The notes: a model not told the origin generated them from the sequence alone. DNA of 64,000 nt from Poriferisodalis sp965208925 (GCF_965208925.1 NZ_OZ242364.1:2852001-2916000), one strand, 5' to 3'. Counted from the first letter of the stretch, positions 23,434 through 32,373 are shown. A program made the numbers and translations.

Positions 23434-25209
23434 GTGCCTGATCGATTCGCCGCGGGGCATTCGAACCCGGGCGAGGCCAATGGGCGTGATTTCATCCGGG
23501 ACCTCGTCGCCGCGGACACGGCCTCAGGCCGGTTCGGGGGCCGCGTTCAGACGCGCTTCCCGCCTGAGCCGAACGGGTATCTCCACGTCGGTCATGCGAA
23601 GGCAATCTGCCTCGACTTCACTGTTGCGGCAGAGTCCGGCGGGCGTTGCTTCCTGCGATTCGACGACACGAACCCTGCCACCGAGAGCCCCGAATACGTC
23701 GAGGCCATCATCGAAGATCTCAGGTGGCTCGGATTCGATCCGCAGGAGACCCGCTTCGCCTCCGACTACTTCGATCAGCTCTACGACTGGGCGGAGCTGC
23801 TGATCAGCCAAGGACTGGCGTACGTCGACGACCAGGACGCTGAGGCCATCTCGGCCGGACGAGGAGGCTTTGGCCAGCCGGGAACCAACAGCCCGTTCCG
23901 GGACCGCCCAGTGCCGGAGAACTTGCGCCTGTTCCGGGAGATGGCAGCCGGCCAGCACGCGGAAGGGAGCCGGGTGCTGCGGGCCCGAATCGACATGCAG
24001 CACGAGAACATGCAGATGCGGGACCCGGTGATGTACCGCATCCGCCACCAGCATCACTACCGGCAAGGCGACCGGTGGTGCATCTACCCCACCTACGACT
24101 GGGCCCACGGTCAGGGCGATGCGATCGAAGGCGTCACGCATTCGCTGTGCACGCTCGAGTTCCGAGACAACCGGGCGCTGTACGACTGGTACCTGGAGCA
24201 CTTGCCCACCGACGATCTGGGACATGCAGGCGACCGTCCGCATCAAACCGAATTTGCCCGCCTGGAACTGACCCACACGATCACCTCGAAACGAGTCCTC
24301 CGCCGTCTCGTGGAGGATGGTCATGTGGACGGCTGGGACGATCCTCGCTTGCCGACGCTGCGGGCGCTGCGGAGACGCGGCTATCCCCCCTCGGCCATTC
24401 GGGACTTTTGCGGCTTCATCGGCGTGGCGCGTACTAACAGCCGGCACGCACCCGAGCTGCTCGAATCGTTCGTGCGCACCGAGTTGAACGCCACCGCGCC
24501 ACGACGGATGGCCGTGCTGCGACCGCTGAAGCTGGTGATCACGAACTGGCCGACCGACGATGACGGGAATCCGCTTGTCGAGTACCGGGAGGCTGTCAAC
24601 AATCCCGAGGATCAGTCGGCAGGCACTAGGCAGGTGCCGTTCAGCGGCGAATTGTGGATCGAGCAGGACGATTTCCGGCTGGAGGCGCCGCCCAAGTACT
24701 TCCGGCTGGCGCCAGGACGCGAGGTGCGATTGCGCGCGGGCTATTTCGTGCGTTGTATTGACGCCGTGACCGACGCCGGCGGAGAGGTGACCGAGGTGCG
24801 CTGCACCTATGACCCCGAGACTTCCGGCGGTCAGGCCCCAGACGGTCGCAAGGTCAAGGCCACCATCCACTGGGTCAGTGCCGCGCACGCCGTGCCCATC
24901 GAAGCGTCACTGTACGAGCGACTCTTCGACACTGAGCTCCCGGGCGAGCGCACCGGTGATCCGCTCGACGACTTGCATCCGAACTCGCACGAGATCTGCA
25001 CCGGGGTTGCCGAACCCGCAGTCACCGATATCGCTCCCGGCCAGGTGGTGCAGTTCGAACGGCTCGGGTACTTCTGTGCCGACAATGCTGCTGCGGGCAA
25101 TGCAGAGCCAAGCAGTTCCGCGCCGCGGCTCTTTCACCGCACCGTCGGCTTGCGTGACGAGTGGGCAAACATCCAGAAGCGCCGACAACAACAAGGAGCA
25201 CAACGATGA
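23434..25209 (+). CDS. glnS: Glutamine--tRNA ligase
   Basis: 591 residues. The class I motif HVGHAK is in RFPPEPNGYLHVGHAKAICL. FRFDDTNPATE-like FLRFDDTNPATESPEYVEAI and IYPTYDWAHGQGDAIEGVTH identify GlnRS. The two C-terminal beta-barrel anticodon domains are complete (LWIEQDDFRLEAPPKYFRLA). The KMSKS-type loop reads ITSKR, a departure from the MSK usual in GlnRS. Most Actinobacteria make Gln-tRNA through GatCAB, so a GlnRS here is uncommon and may reflect transfer. GTG 23434 follows the preceding stop by four bases. It is coupled (ATGA) to the SDR gene downstream. Confidence 0.95.
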   Translation: MPDRFAAGHSNPGEANGRDFIRDLVAADTASGRFGGRVQTRFPPEPNGYLHVGHAKAICLDFTVAAESGGRCFLRFDDTNPATESPEYVEAIIEDLRWLGFDPQETRFASDYFDQLYDWAELLISQGLAYVDDQDAEAISAGRGGFGQPGTNSPFRDRPVPENLRLFREMAAGQHAEGSRVLRARIDMQHENMQMRDPVMYRIRHQHHYRQGDRWCIYPTYDWAHGQGDAIEGVTHSLCTLEFRDNRALYDWYLEHLPTDDLGHAGDRPHQTEFARLELTHTITSKRVLRRLVEDGHVDGWDDPRLPTLRALRRRGYPPSAIRDFCGFIGVARTNSRHAPELLESFVRTELNATAPRRMAVLRPLKLVITNWPTDDDGNPLVEYREAVNNPEDQSAGTRQVPFSGELWIEQDDFRLEAPPKYFRLAPGREVRLRAGYFVRCIDAVTDAGGEVTEVRCTYDPETSGGQAPDGRKVKATIHWVSAAHAVPIEASLYERLFDTELPGERTGDPLDDLHPNSHEICTGVAEPAVTDIAPGQVVQFERLGYFCADNAAAGNAEPSSSAPRLFHRTVGLRDEWANIQKRRQQQGAQR

Positions 25210-25949
25210 GCGACCGGGTGGCGGTCATTACGGGTGGCGGCACTGGCATCGGTCGGGCGTGCGCACTCGCACTCTCCGCCGCGGGCTGGAGGACCGTCGT
25301 GTGCGGCCGTCGCCGGGAGCTGCTCGATGAGGTAGCTGATCAGTGTGCCGCTGATTCGCTGGCGGTCACCGCCGACGTAGCGGTTCCAGAGGAGGTCGAT
25401 GCGCTCTTTGCTGCAGCCACCGACCGGTTCGGCCGCGTCGACCTTTTGTTCAACAACGCCGGCGTGGGCACGCGCCCGGTACCGGTCGACGAGCTGCCGA
25501 TTGCCGACTGGATGGCCGCCGTCGGGGTGAACCTCACGGGCTCGTGGCTCTGCGCTCGAGCGGCGTTCGCCCAGATGAAGCGCCAGGATCCCTCCGGCGG
25601 CCGCATCATCAACAACGGATCGGTGTCGGCGCAGACACCCCGACCGCATTCCTCGCCCTACACGGCTACGAAGCACGCGATCACCGGGCTGACCAAGGCC
25701 CTGTCGCTGGAAGGGCGGGATCACGGCATCACCGTCGGTCAGATCGACATCGGCAACGCCGAGTCGCCGCTGACCGCACCGATGGCCACGGGCGTCCCCC
25801 AAGCCGACGGCAGCATCCGTGCCGAGCCGCTGATGGACGTCGACGACGTGGCCCGTGCGGTGCTGTACATGGCAGAGCTCCCTGCCGACACCAACGTGCT
25901 CACCATGACCGTGATGGCCAACGCGATGCCCCTGGTCGGCCGCGGCTAG
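25206..25949 (+). CDS. Short-chain dehydrogenase/reductase
   Basis: 247 residues. The NAD(P) motif is VITGGGTGIGRACA, the NNAG motif is in LLFNNAGVGTRP, and the catalytic residues are the Ser of NNGSVSAQTP and YTATKH. It starts at ATG 25206, overlapping the glnS stop by four bases, so it is translationally coupled to glnS. Typical substrates are 3-oxoacyl or alcohol groups; nothing here identifies one. The cofactor acidic or basic residue (CGRRRELLD) suggests NADPH, as Arg follows the second strand. Confidence 0.92.
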   Translation: MSDRVAVITGGGTGIGRACALALSAAGWRTVVCGRRRELLDEVADQCAADSLAVTADVAVPEEVDALFAAATDRFGRVDLLFNNAGVGTRPVPVDELPIADWMAAVGVNLTGSWLCARAAFAQMKRQDPSGGRIINNGSVSAQTPRPHSSPYTATKHAITGLTKALSLEGRDHGITVGQIDIGNAESPLTAPMATGVPQADGSIRAEPLMDVDDVARAVLYMAELPADTNVLTMTVMANAMPLVGRG

Positions 25950-26009
25950 AGGGCCCCTGCCGCCTCCGCTGCGGGCGCACACAAGGGCACGCGACTTATG
26001 CTGCGCGCC

Positions 26010-26897
26010 ATGAGATTCGGGTACCTCACCGGCAATCACCACGGCGGCATCGATCCAGGTGATCTGGCCCATGAGCTCGAAGAGCGGGGCTACTACTCGG
26101 TCTGGTATCCCGAGCACACCCATATCCCGACATCGCGCGAGAGCGCCTATCCCAACGGCGGCCAGCTGCCCGGCACGTACCTCCACATGATGGACCCGTT
26201 CGTCTCGATCGGGGTGGCTGCGGTCCGAACCTCGAGGATCAAGCTCGGCACGGGCATCTGCCTCATCCTGCAGCACGACCTCATCGATCTCGCCCAGACG
26301 GTGGCCTCGGCCGATGTGCTGTCAGATGGCCGTGTGGTTCTCGGCATCGGTGTCGGCTGGAACCAGGAGGAATTGGCCGATCACCGGCCCGACATGCGCT
26401 TCCCTCAGCGCTACAGCGCGATGCGGGAACGGGTGGCGGCCATGCGTACCATCTGGGCGCACGACCCAGTACCGGCCCTCGACGGCCGTTGGGACCGTCA
26501 CAGCGAGTCGTGGATCTATCCCAAGCCGGTGAACGGGTCCGTACCGATCTCTCTCGGCAATGCCGGCCCGCTCGGGATCCAGCATGCGGCGGAGTATGCG
26601 GACGAATGGTGTCCCATTGACGTCGGCGTGATGAATGTCGCGGGCAAGCCGGATGTGGTCGGCGGAATCGAGCGATTCCGCCGCTTGGCGGCCGAAGCAG
26701 GTCGTGACGATGCCGATGACATCCCGATCACGCTCTACATCTGGGGCAGGCCGCGTCTGGATCGGTTGGAGTCCTACGCCGACGCGGGAGTGAGCCAGTT
26801 CGTGTTCACACCGGTGAACTTCGATCTGCCGTCGGCTGACGAGACGCTGCGCTACCTCGACGAGCTGACACCCACGCTCGAAGCGTTCAATAGCTGA
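26010..26897 (+). CDS. LLM-class flavin/F420-dependent oxidoreductase
   Basis: 295 residues from ATG 26010; an ATG at 25998 adds four residues. TIM-barrel luciferase-like features are YSVWYPEHTHIP, IKLGTGICLILQHDLIDLAQ, LGIGVGWNQEELADH and ERVAAMRTIWAHDP. The late VSQFVFTPVNFDLPS strand is typical of actinobacterial F420-dependent members. The cofactor (F420 or FMN) and the substrate are inferred at family level only. It converges on the thiolase gene with six bases between stops. Confidence 0.85.
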   Translation: MRFGYLTGNHHGGIDPGDLAHELEERGYYSVWYPEHTHIPTSRESAYPNGGQLPGTYLHMMDPFVSIGVAAVRTSRIKLGTGICLILQHDLIDLAQTVASADVLSDGRVVLGIGVGWNQEELADHRPDMRFPQRYSAMRERVAAMRTIWAHDPVPALDGRWDRHSESWIYPKPVNGSVPISLGNAGPLGIQHAAEYADEWCPIDVGVMNVAGKPDVVGGIERFRRLAAEAGRDDADDIPITLYIWGRPRLDRLESYADAGVSQFVFTPVNFDLPSADETLRYLDELTPTLEAFNS

Positions 26898-26903
26898 GTT
26901 CGT

Positions 26904-28115
26904 CTAGAGGGCGGAGCGCTCCAGGATGTGCACGCCGCAGCTGGAGCCGAGGCCGATCACGTGAGCCAGGCCCACCTTGGCGTCGGGGACCTGGCGGTCG
27001 CCCGCTTCGCCGCGAACATGGGTGGCCACTTCGAACAGGTTGGCAACACCGGTGGCGCCGATCGGGTGACCCTTCGACAGCAGGCCGCCCGAGACGTTGA
27101 CGGGGATCTCGCCGTCACGCCAGGGACCACCCTTGTCGATCCACTCGCCGGCACCGCCGGGTTCGCACAGCCGCAGGTTGTCGTAGTGGCGCAGCTCGGC
27201 GGTGGCGAAGCAGTCGTGCAGTTCGACGAGGTCGAGGTCGGCAGGGTCGACTCCAGAGGCCTCGTAGGCAGCATCGGCGGCGTTGCGGGTGAGCGTGTTC
27301 ACATCGGGCTGCACCTGGCAGCCCTCGGTCCAGGGATCTGACGTCAGCACAGAAGCCGAGACCTTGACAGCACGGCGCTGCTGCTCACGCGGCAGCGACT
27401 TCAGCTTCTCGTCGGACACCAGCACCACTGCTGCCGAACCGTCGCCGGTGGGGCAGCACATCAGCAAGGTGTTCGGATACGCGATCACCTCAGAACCCAT
27501 CACCTCTTCCAGCGTGAACGCCTTGCGGTACTGCGCCAGCGGGTTCAGCGTGGAGTGTTCGTGGTTCTTCTGCGCCACCTTGGCGAACTGCTCGAAGCCG
27601 ACGCCGTCGTTCTCGTAGGCGTACTCCATGCCGGCCTGCGCGAACACGCCCGGCATCATGTTGGTGCCCAGGCGTCCCTCGACACCCACCACCGAACCGA
27701 AACGGCCCTTGCGCTCGAATACCTGCTTGTCGGAGCGGGCAGCCCGGTCGGCACCGAGCATGCCCATCTTGCCCATCTGCTCGACGCCCACAGCGAGGCC
27801 CATCTGCGCCTCGCCGGCCTTGATCGCCATCATCACCGTGCGCACGGCTGTCGCCCCGGTAGCGCAGGCGTTGGCCACGTTGTAGACGGGGATGCCGGTC
27901 TGGCCCAGCTGCTTCTGCAGACGCTGGCCGACACCGCCGTTGGCTTCGTACAGGCATCCGGCCGCCAGGACGTCCATGTCGGCCATGGTCACGTCGCCGT
28001 CATCGAGTGCGCCCAGCGAAGCCTCGGCAGCCAGGTCGATGAGGTCTTTGTCCGTGTAGCGCCCGAACTTGGTCATCGAGGTGCCGAGAATCCACACGGG
28101 TTCTTCGCTGCTCAT
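26904..28115 (-). CDS. SCP2-type thiolase (acetyl-CoA acetyltransferase family)
   Basis: 403 residues. The nucleophile Cys lies in NVANACATGATAV. The His is in GGLLSKGHPIGATG, and the C-terminal Cys in LGSSCGVHILER. All three thiolase catalytic residues are present, which favours true thiolysis or condensation over the Ltp2-like retro-aldol variants that have lost them. It lies 83 bases downstream of a DUF35 zinc-ribbon/OB-fold gene on the same strand, the partner usually found next to SCP2-type thiolases in steroid and acyl-CoA breakdown. Substrate unknown. Confidence 0.92.
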   Translation of the reverse strand: MSSEEPVWILGTSMTKFGRYTDKDLIDLAAEASLGALDDGDVTMADMDVLAAGCLYEANGGVGQRLQKQLGQTGIPVYNVANACATGATAVRTVMMAIKAGEAQMGLAVGVEQMGKMGMLGADRAARSDKQVFERKGRFGSVVGVEGRLGTNMMPGVFAQAGMEYAYENDGVGFEQFAKVAQKNHEHSTLNPLAQYRKAFTLEEVMGSEVIAYPNTLLMCCPTGDGSAAVVLVSDEKLKSLPREQQRRAVKVSASVLTSDPWTEGCQVQPDVNTLTRNAADAAYEASGVDPADLDLVELHDCFATAELRHYDNLRLCEPGGAGEWIDKGGPWRDGEIPVNVSGGLLSKGHPIGATGVANLFEVATHVRGEAGDRQVPDAKVGLAHVIGLGSSCGVHILERSAL

Positions 28116-28198
28116 GGGTGCTCTCTTTCGGAGGTATTGCTTCTTGATGGTGGTCGATGTTCAGGTCAGGTTCGGTGACGGTCACCCATGGCGCAGGG

Positions 28199-28645
28199 TC
28201 ATGCTGCGGCCGGCTCGTAGCCGAAAGCGACAGCTTCGACGCCGTCGTCGTCGGTCGCCGTCACATACGTGGCGAGGCGAACGCGCATCCCCAGAGTCAC
28301 GTTCTCGGGCTTGGGCTCGACATTGATGATGTTGCTCTTGACGCGCCCGCCGCCGTCGAGATCGACGACAGCAGAGACGTACGGTGCCGGCACGCCCCTC
28401 GCTGCTCGGTGCACGATCGTGAAGGTCCGCACCGAGCCAGTGTTGGCGAGCCGTGATGCTGTGAAGTCGCGCGCCCCGCACGCTGCGCACGCATTGCGCC
28501 GGTCGAAATATGTGGCCCCACAGTTGTCGCATACGTTCGCGACCAGGTGAGGTTCGTCGTCCAGATGCAGGTACTCGACCATCGCAATCTGGTCTGGGGA
28601 GATCCGGTCAGGCGGGTTTCCATTCGGCGCGCTCTCGTCGGCCAC
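28199..28645 (-). CDS. Zn-ribbon and OB-fold protein (DUF35)
   Basis: 148 residues. A zinc ribbon with two pairs of Cys, VCDNCGATYFDRRNACAACG, is at about residues 38-57, followed by an OB-fold (VRTFTIVHRAARGVPAPYVS and later VTLGMRVRLATYV). DUF35 proteins form complexes with thiolase-like enzymes and enable acyl-CoA delivery or aldolytic activity. It precedes the SCP2-type thiolase on the same strand and probably forms a complex with it. Confidence 0.9.
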   Translation of the reverse strand: MADESAPNGNPPDRISPDQIAMVEYLHLDDEPHLVANVCDNCGATYFDRRNACAACGARDFTASRLANTGSVRTFTIVHRAARGVPAPYVSAVVDLDGGGRVKSNIINVEPKPENVTLGMRVRLATYVTATDDDGVEAVAFGYEPAAA

Positions 28646-28654
28646 CCCAGCAAC

Positions 28655-29368
28655 TTACCAGTGACCCAGCCAGCGGCCCCGGTGCACCACGGGCCGGCTG
28701 GCGGTGCTGCCGCCGTCACGGGTCGGGGCTTGTTCGGCACCGAACAGCGGGCGCCGCGGGCGGTTCTCGCTGGCGGCGGGGCCGCCGGCAGTCTCCGCAG
28801 CTCGATCCGGCCATCCGACGGCAATCACGCCCACAGCGTCGTGCGACGCCGGAACCCCGAGTGCGGAGGCGACCGCATCGCCATGTTCGAACATCCCGAA
28901 GAAGAGAACACCGAGACCCTCGTCGATCGCGGCGAACTGCAGCGCCATCGCGGCAAACGCGGCATCCACCGTCCAGTACGGCGTCGCCCAGGTCCCTGCG
29001 TCGTGGCCGAGGCCGGTTTGTGCCTTGTCGGGCTCCGCATAGCGCTCGAGGTACGCCCGTGGATCTGCCCACACCGTGATCAAGACGGGGCAGGCGAGCA
29101 GACTGGCCCAGCGAAAGCCAGCCCGTCGATCCGCAGGCATGGCCGTATCCCAGTAGCGAGCCGTCTCCTCCGGACCGCACAGCACGACGAAATCGAACCC
29201 CTGTGCATTGCCAGCTGACGGCACTCGGCGCGCCGAGTCGAGCACGCGTGCCAGCAACGGCTCGTCGACGGGGTCCGGCAAGAAGTGCCGGGTCATCCGT
29301 CGCCGGCGGGCGAGTTCGCTGAATCCGGGGGTCACTGGCGCATGCGCTCGGCTCGCCCGAAGGCTCAT
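28655..29368 (-). CDS. Nitroreductase-family flavoprotein
   Basis: 237 residues. The start RRRRMTRHFLPDPVDEPLLA carries the Arg pair that binds FMN in nitroreductases. PSAGNAQGFDFVVL is the family's conserved FMN and dimer motif, and a late GLGVLFFGMFEHG helix follows. The C-terminal 40 residues are basic and disordered-looking. It could reduce a nitro or quinone substrate or belong to a cofactor pathway. It lies nine bases from the DUF35 gene and 13 bases from the next hypothetical gene, so it may share a leftward transcript with them. Confidence 0.85.
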   Translation of the reverse strand: MSLRASRAHAPVTPGFSELARRRRMTRHFLPDPVDEPLLARVLDSARRVPSAGNAQGFDFVVLCGPEETARYWDTAMPADRRAGFRWASLLACPVLITVWADPRAYLERYAEPDKAQTGLGHDAGTWATPYWTVDAAFAAMALQFAAIDEGLGVLFFGMFEHGDAVASALGVPASHDAVGVIAVGWPDRAAETAGGPAASENRPRRPLFGAEQAPTRDGGSTASRPVVHRGRWLGHW

Positions 29369-29381
29369 GAGGCCTCGAGCG

Positions 29382-30047
29382 CTACAGCAACTTCGCGAGA
29401 TCTTCCCGGCTGGCCCAGCCGAACGCGATCAGCGCATCGCCGTTGGCAGTGTCGAAACCGTCGAACAGTCCGATCATCGCCGGGTCGATCTTCTCAGGAC
29501 GCGGTGCCGTGTGATTCAGCACGAATGACGGCCCGCCGTCCCCATACACCTTGAACTCGCGTGCCTTGTACTCGCCCTGCACGTCGAAGCGCTTGGCCAG
29601 TCGCCGTCCCCAGGCGCGGTCCTCGCCGTTCGGCTCGTAGCCGGGACGAGGCACCACCCGGTCAAGCGGTTTGAAAGCCGTGAACGCGGCTGCGTCTGCC
29701 ATCTGGCAGGCCACCAGCACGTCCTCGTCGGGAAACGCCAGCACGGCGCGCCGCAGCTGGTCGGTCATCATCGCCCGCAGCGCGCTGTCACGGCGAGCCG
29801 AACGCCGTGTAGCGCCGGCGCCCATCAGCACTGTCGGGTCGCCGCCGACCCGCTCGAGCGTGCAGAAACCGTATGCAGCGAGCTTGGCACCGTCTCGCAC
29901 GTGGGTGATGAGCACCCACGCATCGCGTTGCTTGGACAGGTGGCCGACGTCGAAGTGAACGTTCTCGCCGGTGACCAGCTCGGCCATCTCGGAGATCTCA
30001 GCATCGCTGAGTGCCGTGCAGTCCTTTGTCTCAATCTCGAGCGCCAT
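29382..30047 (-). CDS. Conserved hypothetical protein
   Basis: About 221 residues from ATG 30047, with a strong GGGGGCGAG upstream; the longer frame to 30206 is rejected. The chain is mixed alpha/beta. A VLITHVRDGAKLAAYGFCTL strand pair and an ALRAMMTDQLRRAVLAFPDE helix might suggest an acyltransferase-like core, but no decisive acetyl-CoA motif is seen. I do not recognise the family. It lies between the nitroreductase and bpa on the same strand. Confidence 0.6.
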   Translation of the reverse strand: MALEIETKDCTALSDAEISEMAELVTGENVHFDVGHLSKQRDAWVLITHVRDGAKLAAYGFCTLERVGGDPTVLMGAGATRRSARRDSALRAMMTDQLRRAVLAFPDEDVLVACQMADAAAFTAFKPLDRVVPRPGYEPNGEDRAWGRRLAKRFDVQGEYKAREFKVYGDGGPSFVLNHTAPRPEKIDPAMIGLFDGFDTANGDALIAFGWASREDLAKLL

Positions 30048-30132
30048 GTGATTCTCGCCCCCTGCGATGCTCGCCGACCGGTCCCCCGGATGCCGGCCAA
30101 TCGATTCGGTCGTTATTGCCTTCGCTGATTGC

Positions 30133-30657
30133 TCACAGATAGACACCGCCCCGTCCCGCCGCTGACGAGCTTTGGGGTTGCCCGCCGGCTTCGAGTGCAT
30201 TGCCACGCATCGTGCGCAGCTGTCGCTCTGCCATCATCTGCTGCGCCGATACCGCGGCTTGGATGCCGTGGAAGAGCCCTTCGAGCCATCCCACCAACTG
30301 GGCCTGGGCGATCCGCAGCTCAGGACCCGACGGGATGTCCTCGTCGAACGGCTGCGCAATCCGGTTCAGCTCGTCAGCGAGCGGTTCGGACAGCGCTGTT
30401 GCCAGTTCGTCAACCGACAGGTGATACACGTCGCGCATGCGATCGCGGCCTGCTTCGTCGAGTTCCGCGTGGCGGACTTCTTCGAGCAGCTTGCGAATCA
30501 TGCCGCCGATGCGCATGAGCTTCGCCGGTTCGGGGACGAAGGCCTCGTCGTCGATGCCGTCTTCCGTGAGTGGTCCGCTCTCCAGCAACTCGCCCTGTTC
30601 TGGGTCTGGAACTGGATCGCCTACCACCAGCAAAATGCTATCTGGCGGAAATTCCAT
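30133..30657 (-). CDS. bpa: Bacterial proteasome activator Bpa/PafE
   Basis: 174 residues from ATG 30657. The four-helix core is recognisable from ADELNRIAQPFDEDIPSGPE, then LRIAQAQLVGWLEGLFHGIQ and AAVSAQQMMAERQLRTMRGN. The last residues are GGVYL. V-Y-L fits the hydrophobic-Tyr-X rule that docks activators into the 20S proteasome; the mycobacterial protein ends with GQYL. Bpa forms a dodecameric ring that opens the 20S core without ATP. No prcBA or pup gene lies in this window, but Bpa alone implies a proteasome is encoded elsewhere. Confidence 0.92.
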   Translation of the reverse strand: MEFPPDSILLVVGDPVPDPEQGELLESGPLTEDGIDDEAFVPEPAKLMRIGGMIRKLLEEVRHAELDEAGRDRMRDVYHLSVDELATALSEPLADELNRIAQPFDEDIPSGPELRIAQAQLVGWLEGLFHGIQAAVSAQQMMAERQLRTMRGNALEAGGQPQSSSAAGRGGVYL

Positions 30658-30731
30658 CCCCGCCGGGTCGCAGCGCTCCCGGCCGCATAAACACTGGGCA
30701 CACGTTGACCCAGCACAGCCGCCCGGGGTGA

Positions 30732-31868
30732 TCAGAGCTGTGCGAATGGCACCAGCATTTCTTCTGCGGTCAGGCCTCCGTGACGGCCGATGAGTGCATG
30801 GTGAGGCTGGTCCTCGTCGGGCATGGTGAAGGCCTGCAGACCACGGGGCACCAGCGCAACGTCGCCGAGCCGGGCCCTGGCCGCGACGGTGACATGGCGA
30901 CCCAGCCATTGCTCGTCCAGTACCTGGGCGACTGGAGCGATCTCGGCAATGGCGGCGTAGCGCTCACAGGCGGCTGCGAGATCAGACTCGGCGCCTGCGC
31001 AGGCGTGCAGCCACAGCAGCCTGGCCTCTCCTGACCAGCCCTCGGTGAGAGCGACAACCTCCGGATCGACCATCACCGGTGGCTCGAGCACCTCGACGAC
31101 GCCGTGATCGGCAGTGACGATGAGCGGGGTTTCGGGAGGCAGACCACTGCGCAATGCGACAGCCAGACGCTCAGTCTCTGCGAGGGCGGAGCGATAGCGC
31201 TCGCCGAGGCCGAACTCGTGAGCGATCTTGTCGACCGTGTCGTGATAGGCGAAGATGAACCGGAAGCCCTCATCGACGGCATCTCGCACTGCGGCGACGA
31301 AGCCAGGCAAGTCGTGCCATCCCCGGAACGTGCCGCCGCGCAGGTGAGCACCGCTGAAGCCGCTGTGGCGGAATTCCGCGCGGGTCACGACGGCAGCGGC
31401 CTGGCCGCAGAAGGGCTCGACGGGTTGCAGTTCGTGCGGCGGCAGCGCAGCTCGCACATCCCGACCGCCGGTTCGCCAGCGAAGCACGTTGAGCAGTCCC
31501 AGAGAGGTCGCAATGCGGTAGCCGACAAGTCCATGCTCACCCGGTGCTGCCCCGGTGGTCAGCGATGTCAGAGCTGTTGCAGTGGTGCTCGGTGCAACCG
31601 TGGTGATTGGCGGCGCCGCATCGTTCGCTGCAGCAAGCGTCGGCGCGAGCGATCGATGACGGCGCAGCTGGTGCCAGCCGAGGCCGTCTACGACCAACAG
31701 CACCGCCGTGCGTGCAGCTGCGACGGCATCGCTGATGAGATCAGTTGTTGCGCCGGCGAGGAGAGCCGGAGCCACGCCGGTGATACAGCGGTCGTCGTAC
31801 GTCGGCAGCGTGCGGTCAAGTGCCAGTGCCCCGCTGTTCCCACTGTGCTCGATGGCGTCACCGTCCAC
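30732..31868 (-). CDS. Alkaline phosphatase superfamily (nucleotide pyrophosphatase/phosphodiesterase-like) protein
   Basis: 378 residues from GTG 31868. The metal and nucleophile motifs are AVLLVVDGLGWHQLR, PITTVAPSTTATALTSLTTG with the Thr nucleophile, FIFAYHDTVDKIAHEFG and LIVTADHGVVEV. The late QPHHALIGRHGGLTAEEMLV supplies the last His. These match the phosphodiesterase/NPP branch that cleaves phosphodiester or pyrophosphate bonds. No signal peptide is evident, so it is probably cytoplasmic. It is divergent from an Rrf2 regulator with 48 bases between starts. Substrate unknown. Confidence 0.88.
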   Translation of the reverse strand: MDGDAIEHSGNSGALALDRTLPTYDDRCITGVAPALLAGATTDLISDAVAAARTAVLLVVDGLGWHQLRRHRSLAPTLAAANDAAPPITTVAPSTTATALTSLTTGAAPGEHGLVGYRIATSLGLLNVLRWRTGGRDVRAALPPHELQPVEPFCGQAAAVVTRAEFRHSGFSGAHLRGGTFRGWHDLPGFVAAVRDAVDEGFRFIFAYHDTVDKIAHEFGLGERYRSALAETERLAVALRSGLPPETPLIVTADHGVVEVLEPPVMVDPEVVALTEGWSGEARLLWLHACAGAESDLAAACERYAAIAEIAPVAQVLDEQWLGRHVTVAARARLGDVALVPRGLQAFTMPDEDQPHHALIGRHGGLTAEEMLVPFAQL

Positions 31869-31916
31869 GGAACCGACCTTAGGAGGCTGAGCCGGCACCG
31901 GGGCTACGCTGCCACC

Positions 31917-32369
31917 GTGGCGGTCTCGACGCGGGGAGACTACGCGAGCCGCGCGTTGCTGTCCCTGGTCCTCAACGACAACGGCCGGCCGACCTCGGTG
32001 CGCGATATTGCGGAACGCACAGGTCTTCCCCAGCCCTACCTCGAGCAGATACTGCTTGCGCTCAAAGGCGCCGGCCTGGTCCGGTCCAAGCGCGGTGTCG
32101 GCGGCGGTTATGTCATGGCGCGCGATCCAGCCGAGATCACGATCGGGATGATCGTTCGGGCAGTCGACGGCCCGATCGCTCTCGGCGATTTCGGCCAGCC
32201 TCACCAGGATGGTGCCTGCGACCACGAAGGTCAGTGCGTCTTGCTCGCAATCTGGGACTCGGTCGGCCATCGCATGCGCGCCGAGCTGGATTCCTACAGC
32301 CTCGCTGCAGTGGCCGAGATAGCCCGTGGTCGTGCGCCATGGCCCGGAGCCGCTGGCTCAGCCACTTGA
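31917..32369 (+). CDS. Rrf2-family transcriptional regulator
   Basis: 150 residues from GTG 31917. A winged helix with STRGDYASRALLSLVLNDNG, then SVRDIAERTGLPQPYLEQIL and SKRGVGGGYVMARDPAEI is typical of IscR/NsrR proteins. The cluster-binding loop has ACDHEGQC. The first two Cys are five residues apart, as in IscR, but the third is missing (Trp at the expected place). It might use a non-Cys ligand or no cluster. It is divergent from the phosphodiesterase, a likely target. The convergent rluD-like gene ends four bases away. Confidence 0.88.
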   Translation: MAVSTRGDYASRALLSLVLNDNGRPTSVRDIAERTGLPQPYLEQILLALKGAGLVRSKRGVGGGYVMARDPAEITIGMIVRAVDGPIALGDFGQPHQDGACDHEGQCVLLAIWDSVGHRMRAELDSYSLAAVAEIARGRAPWPGAAGSAT

Positions 32370-32373
32370 GGCT

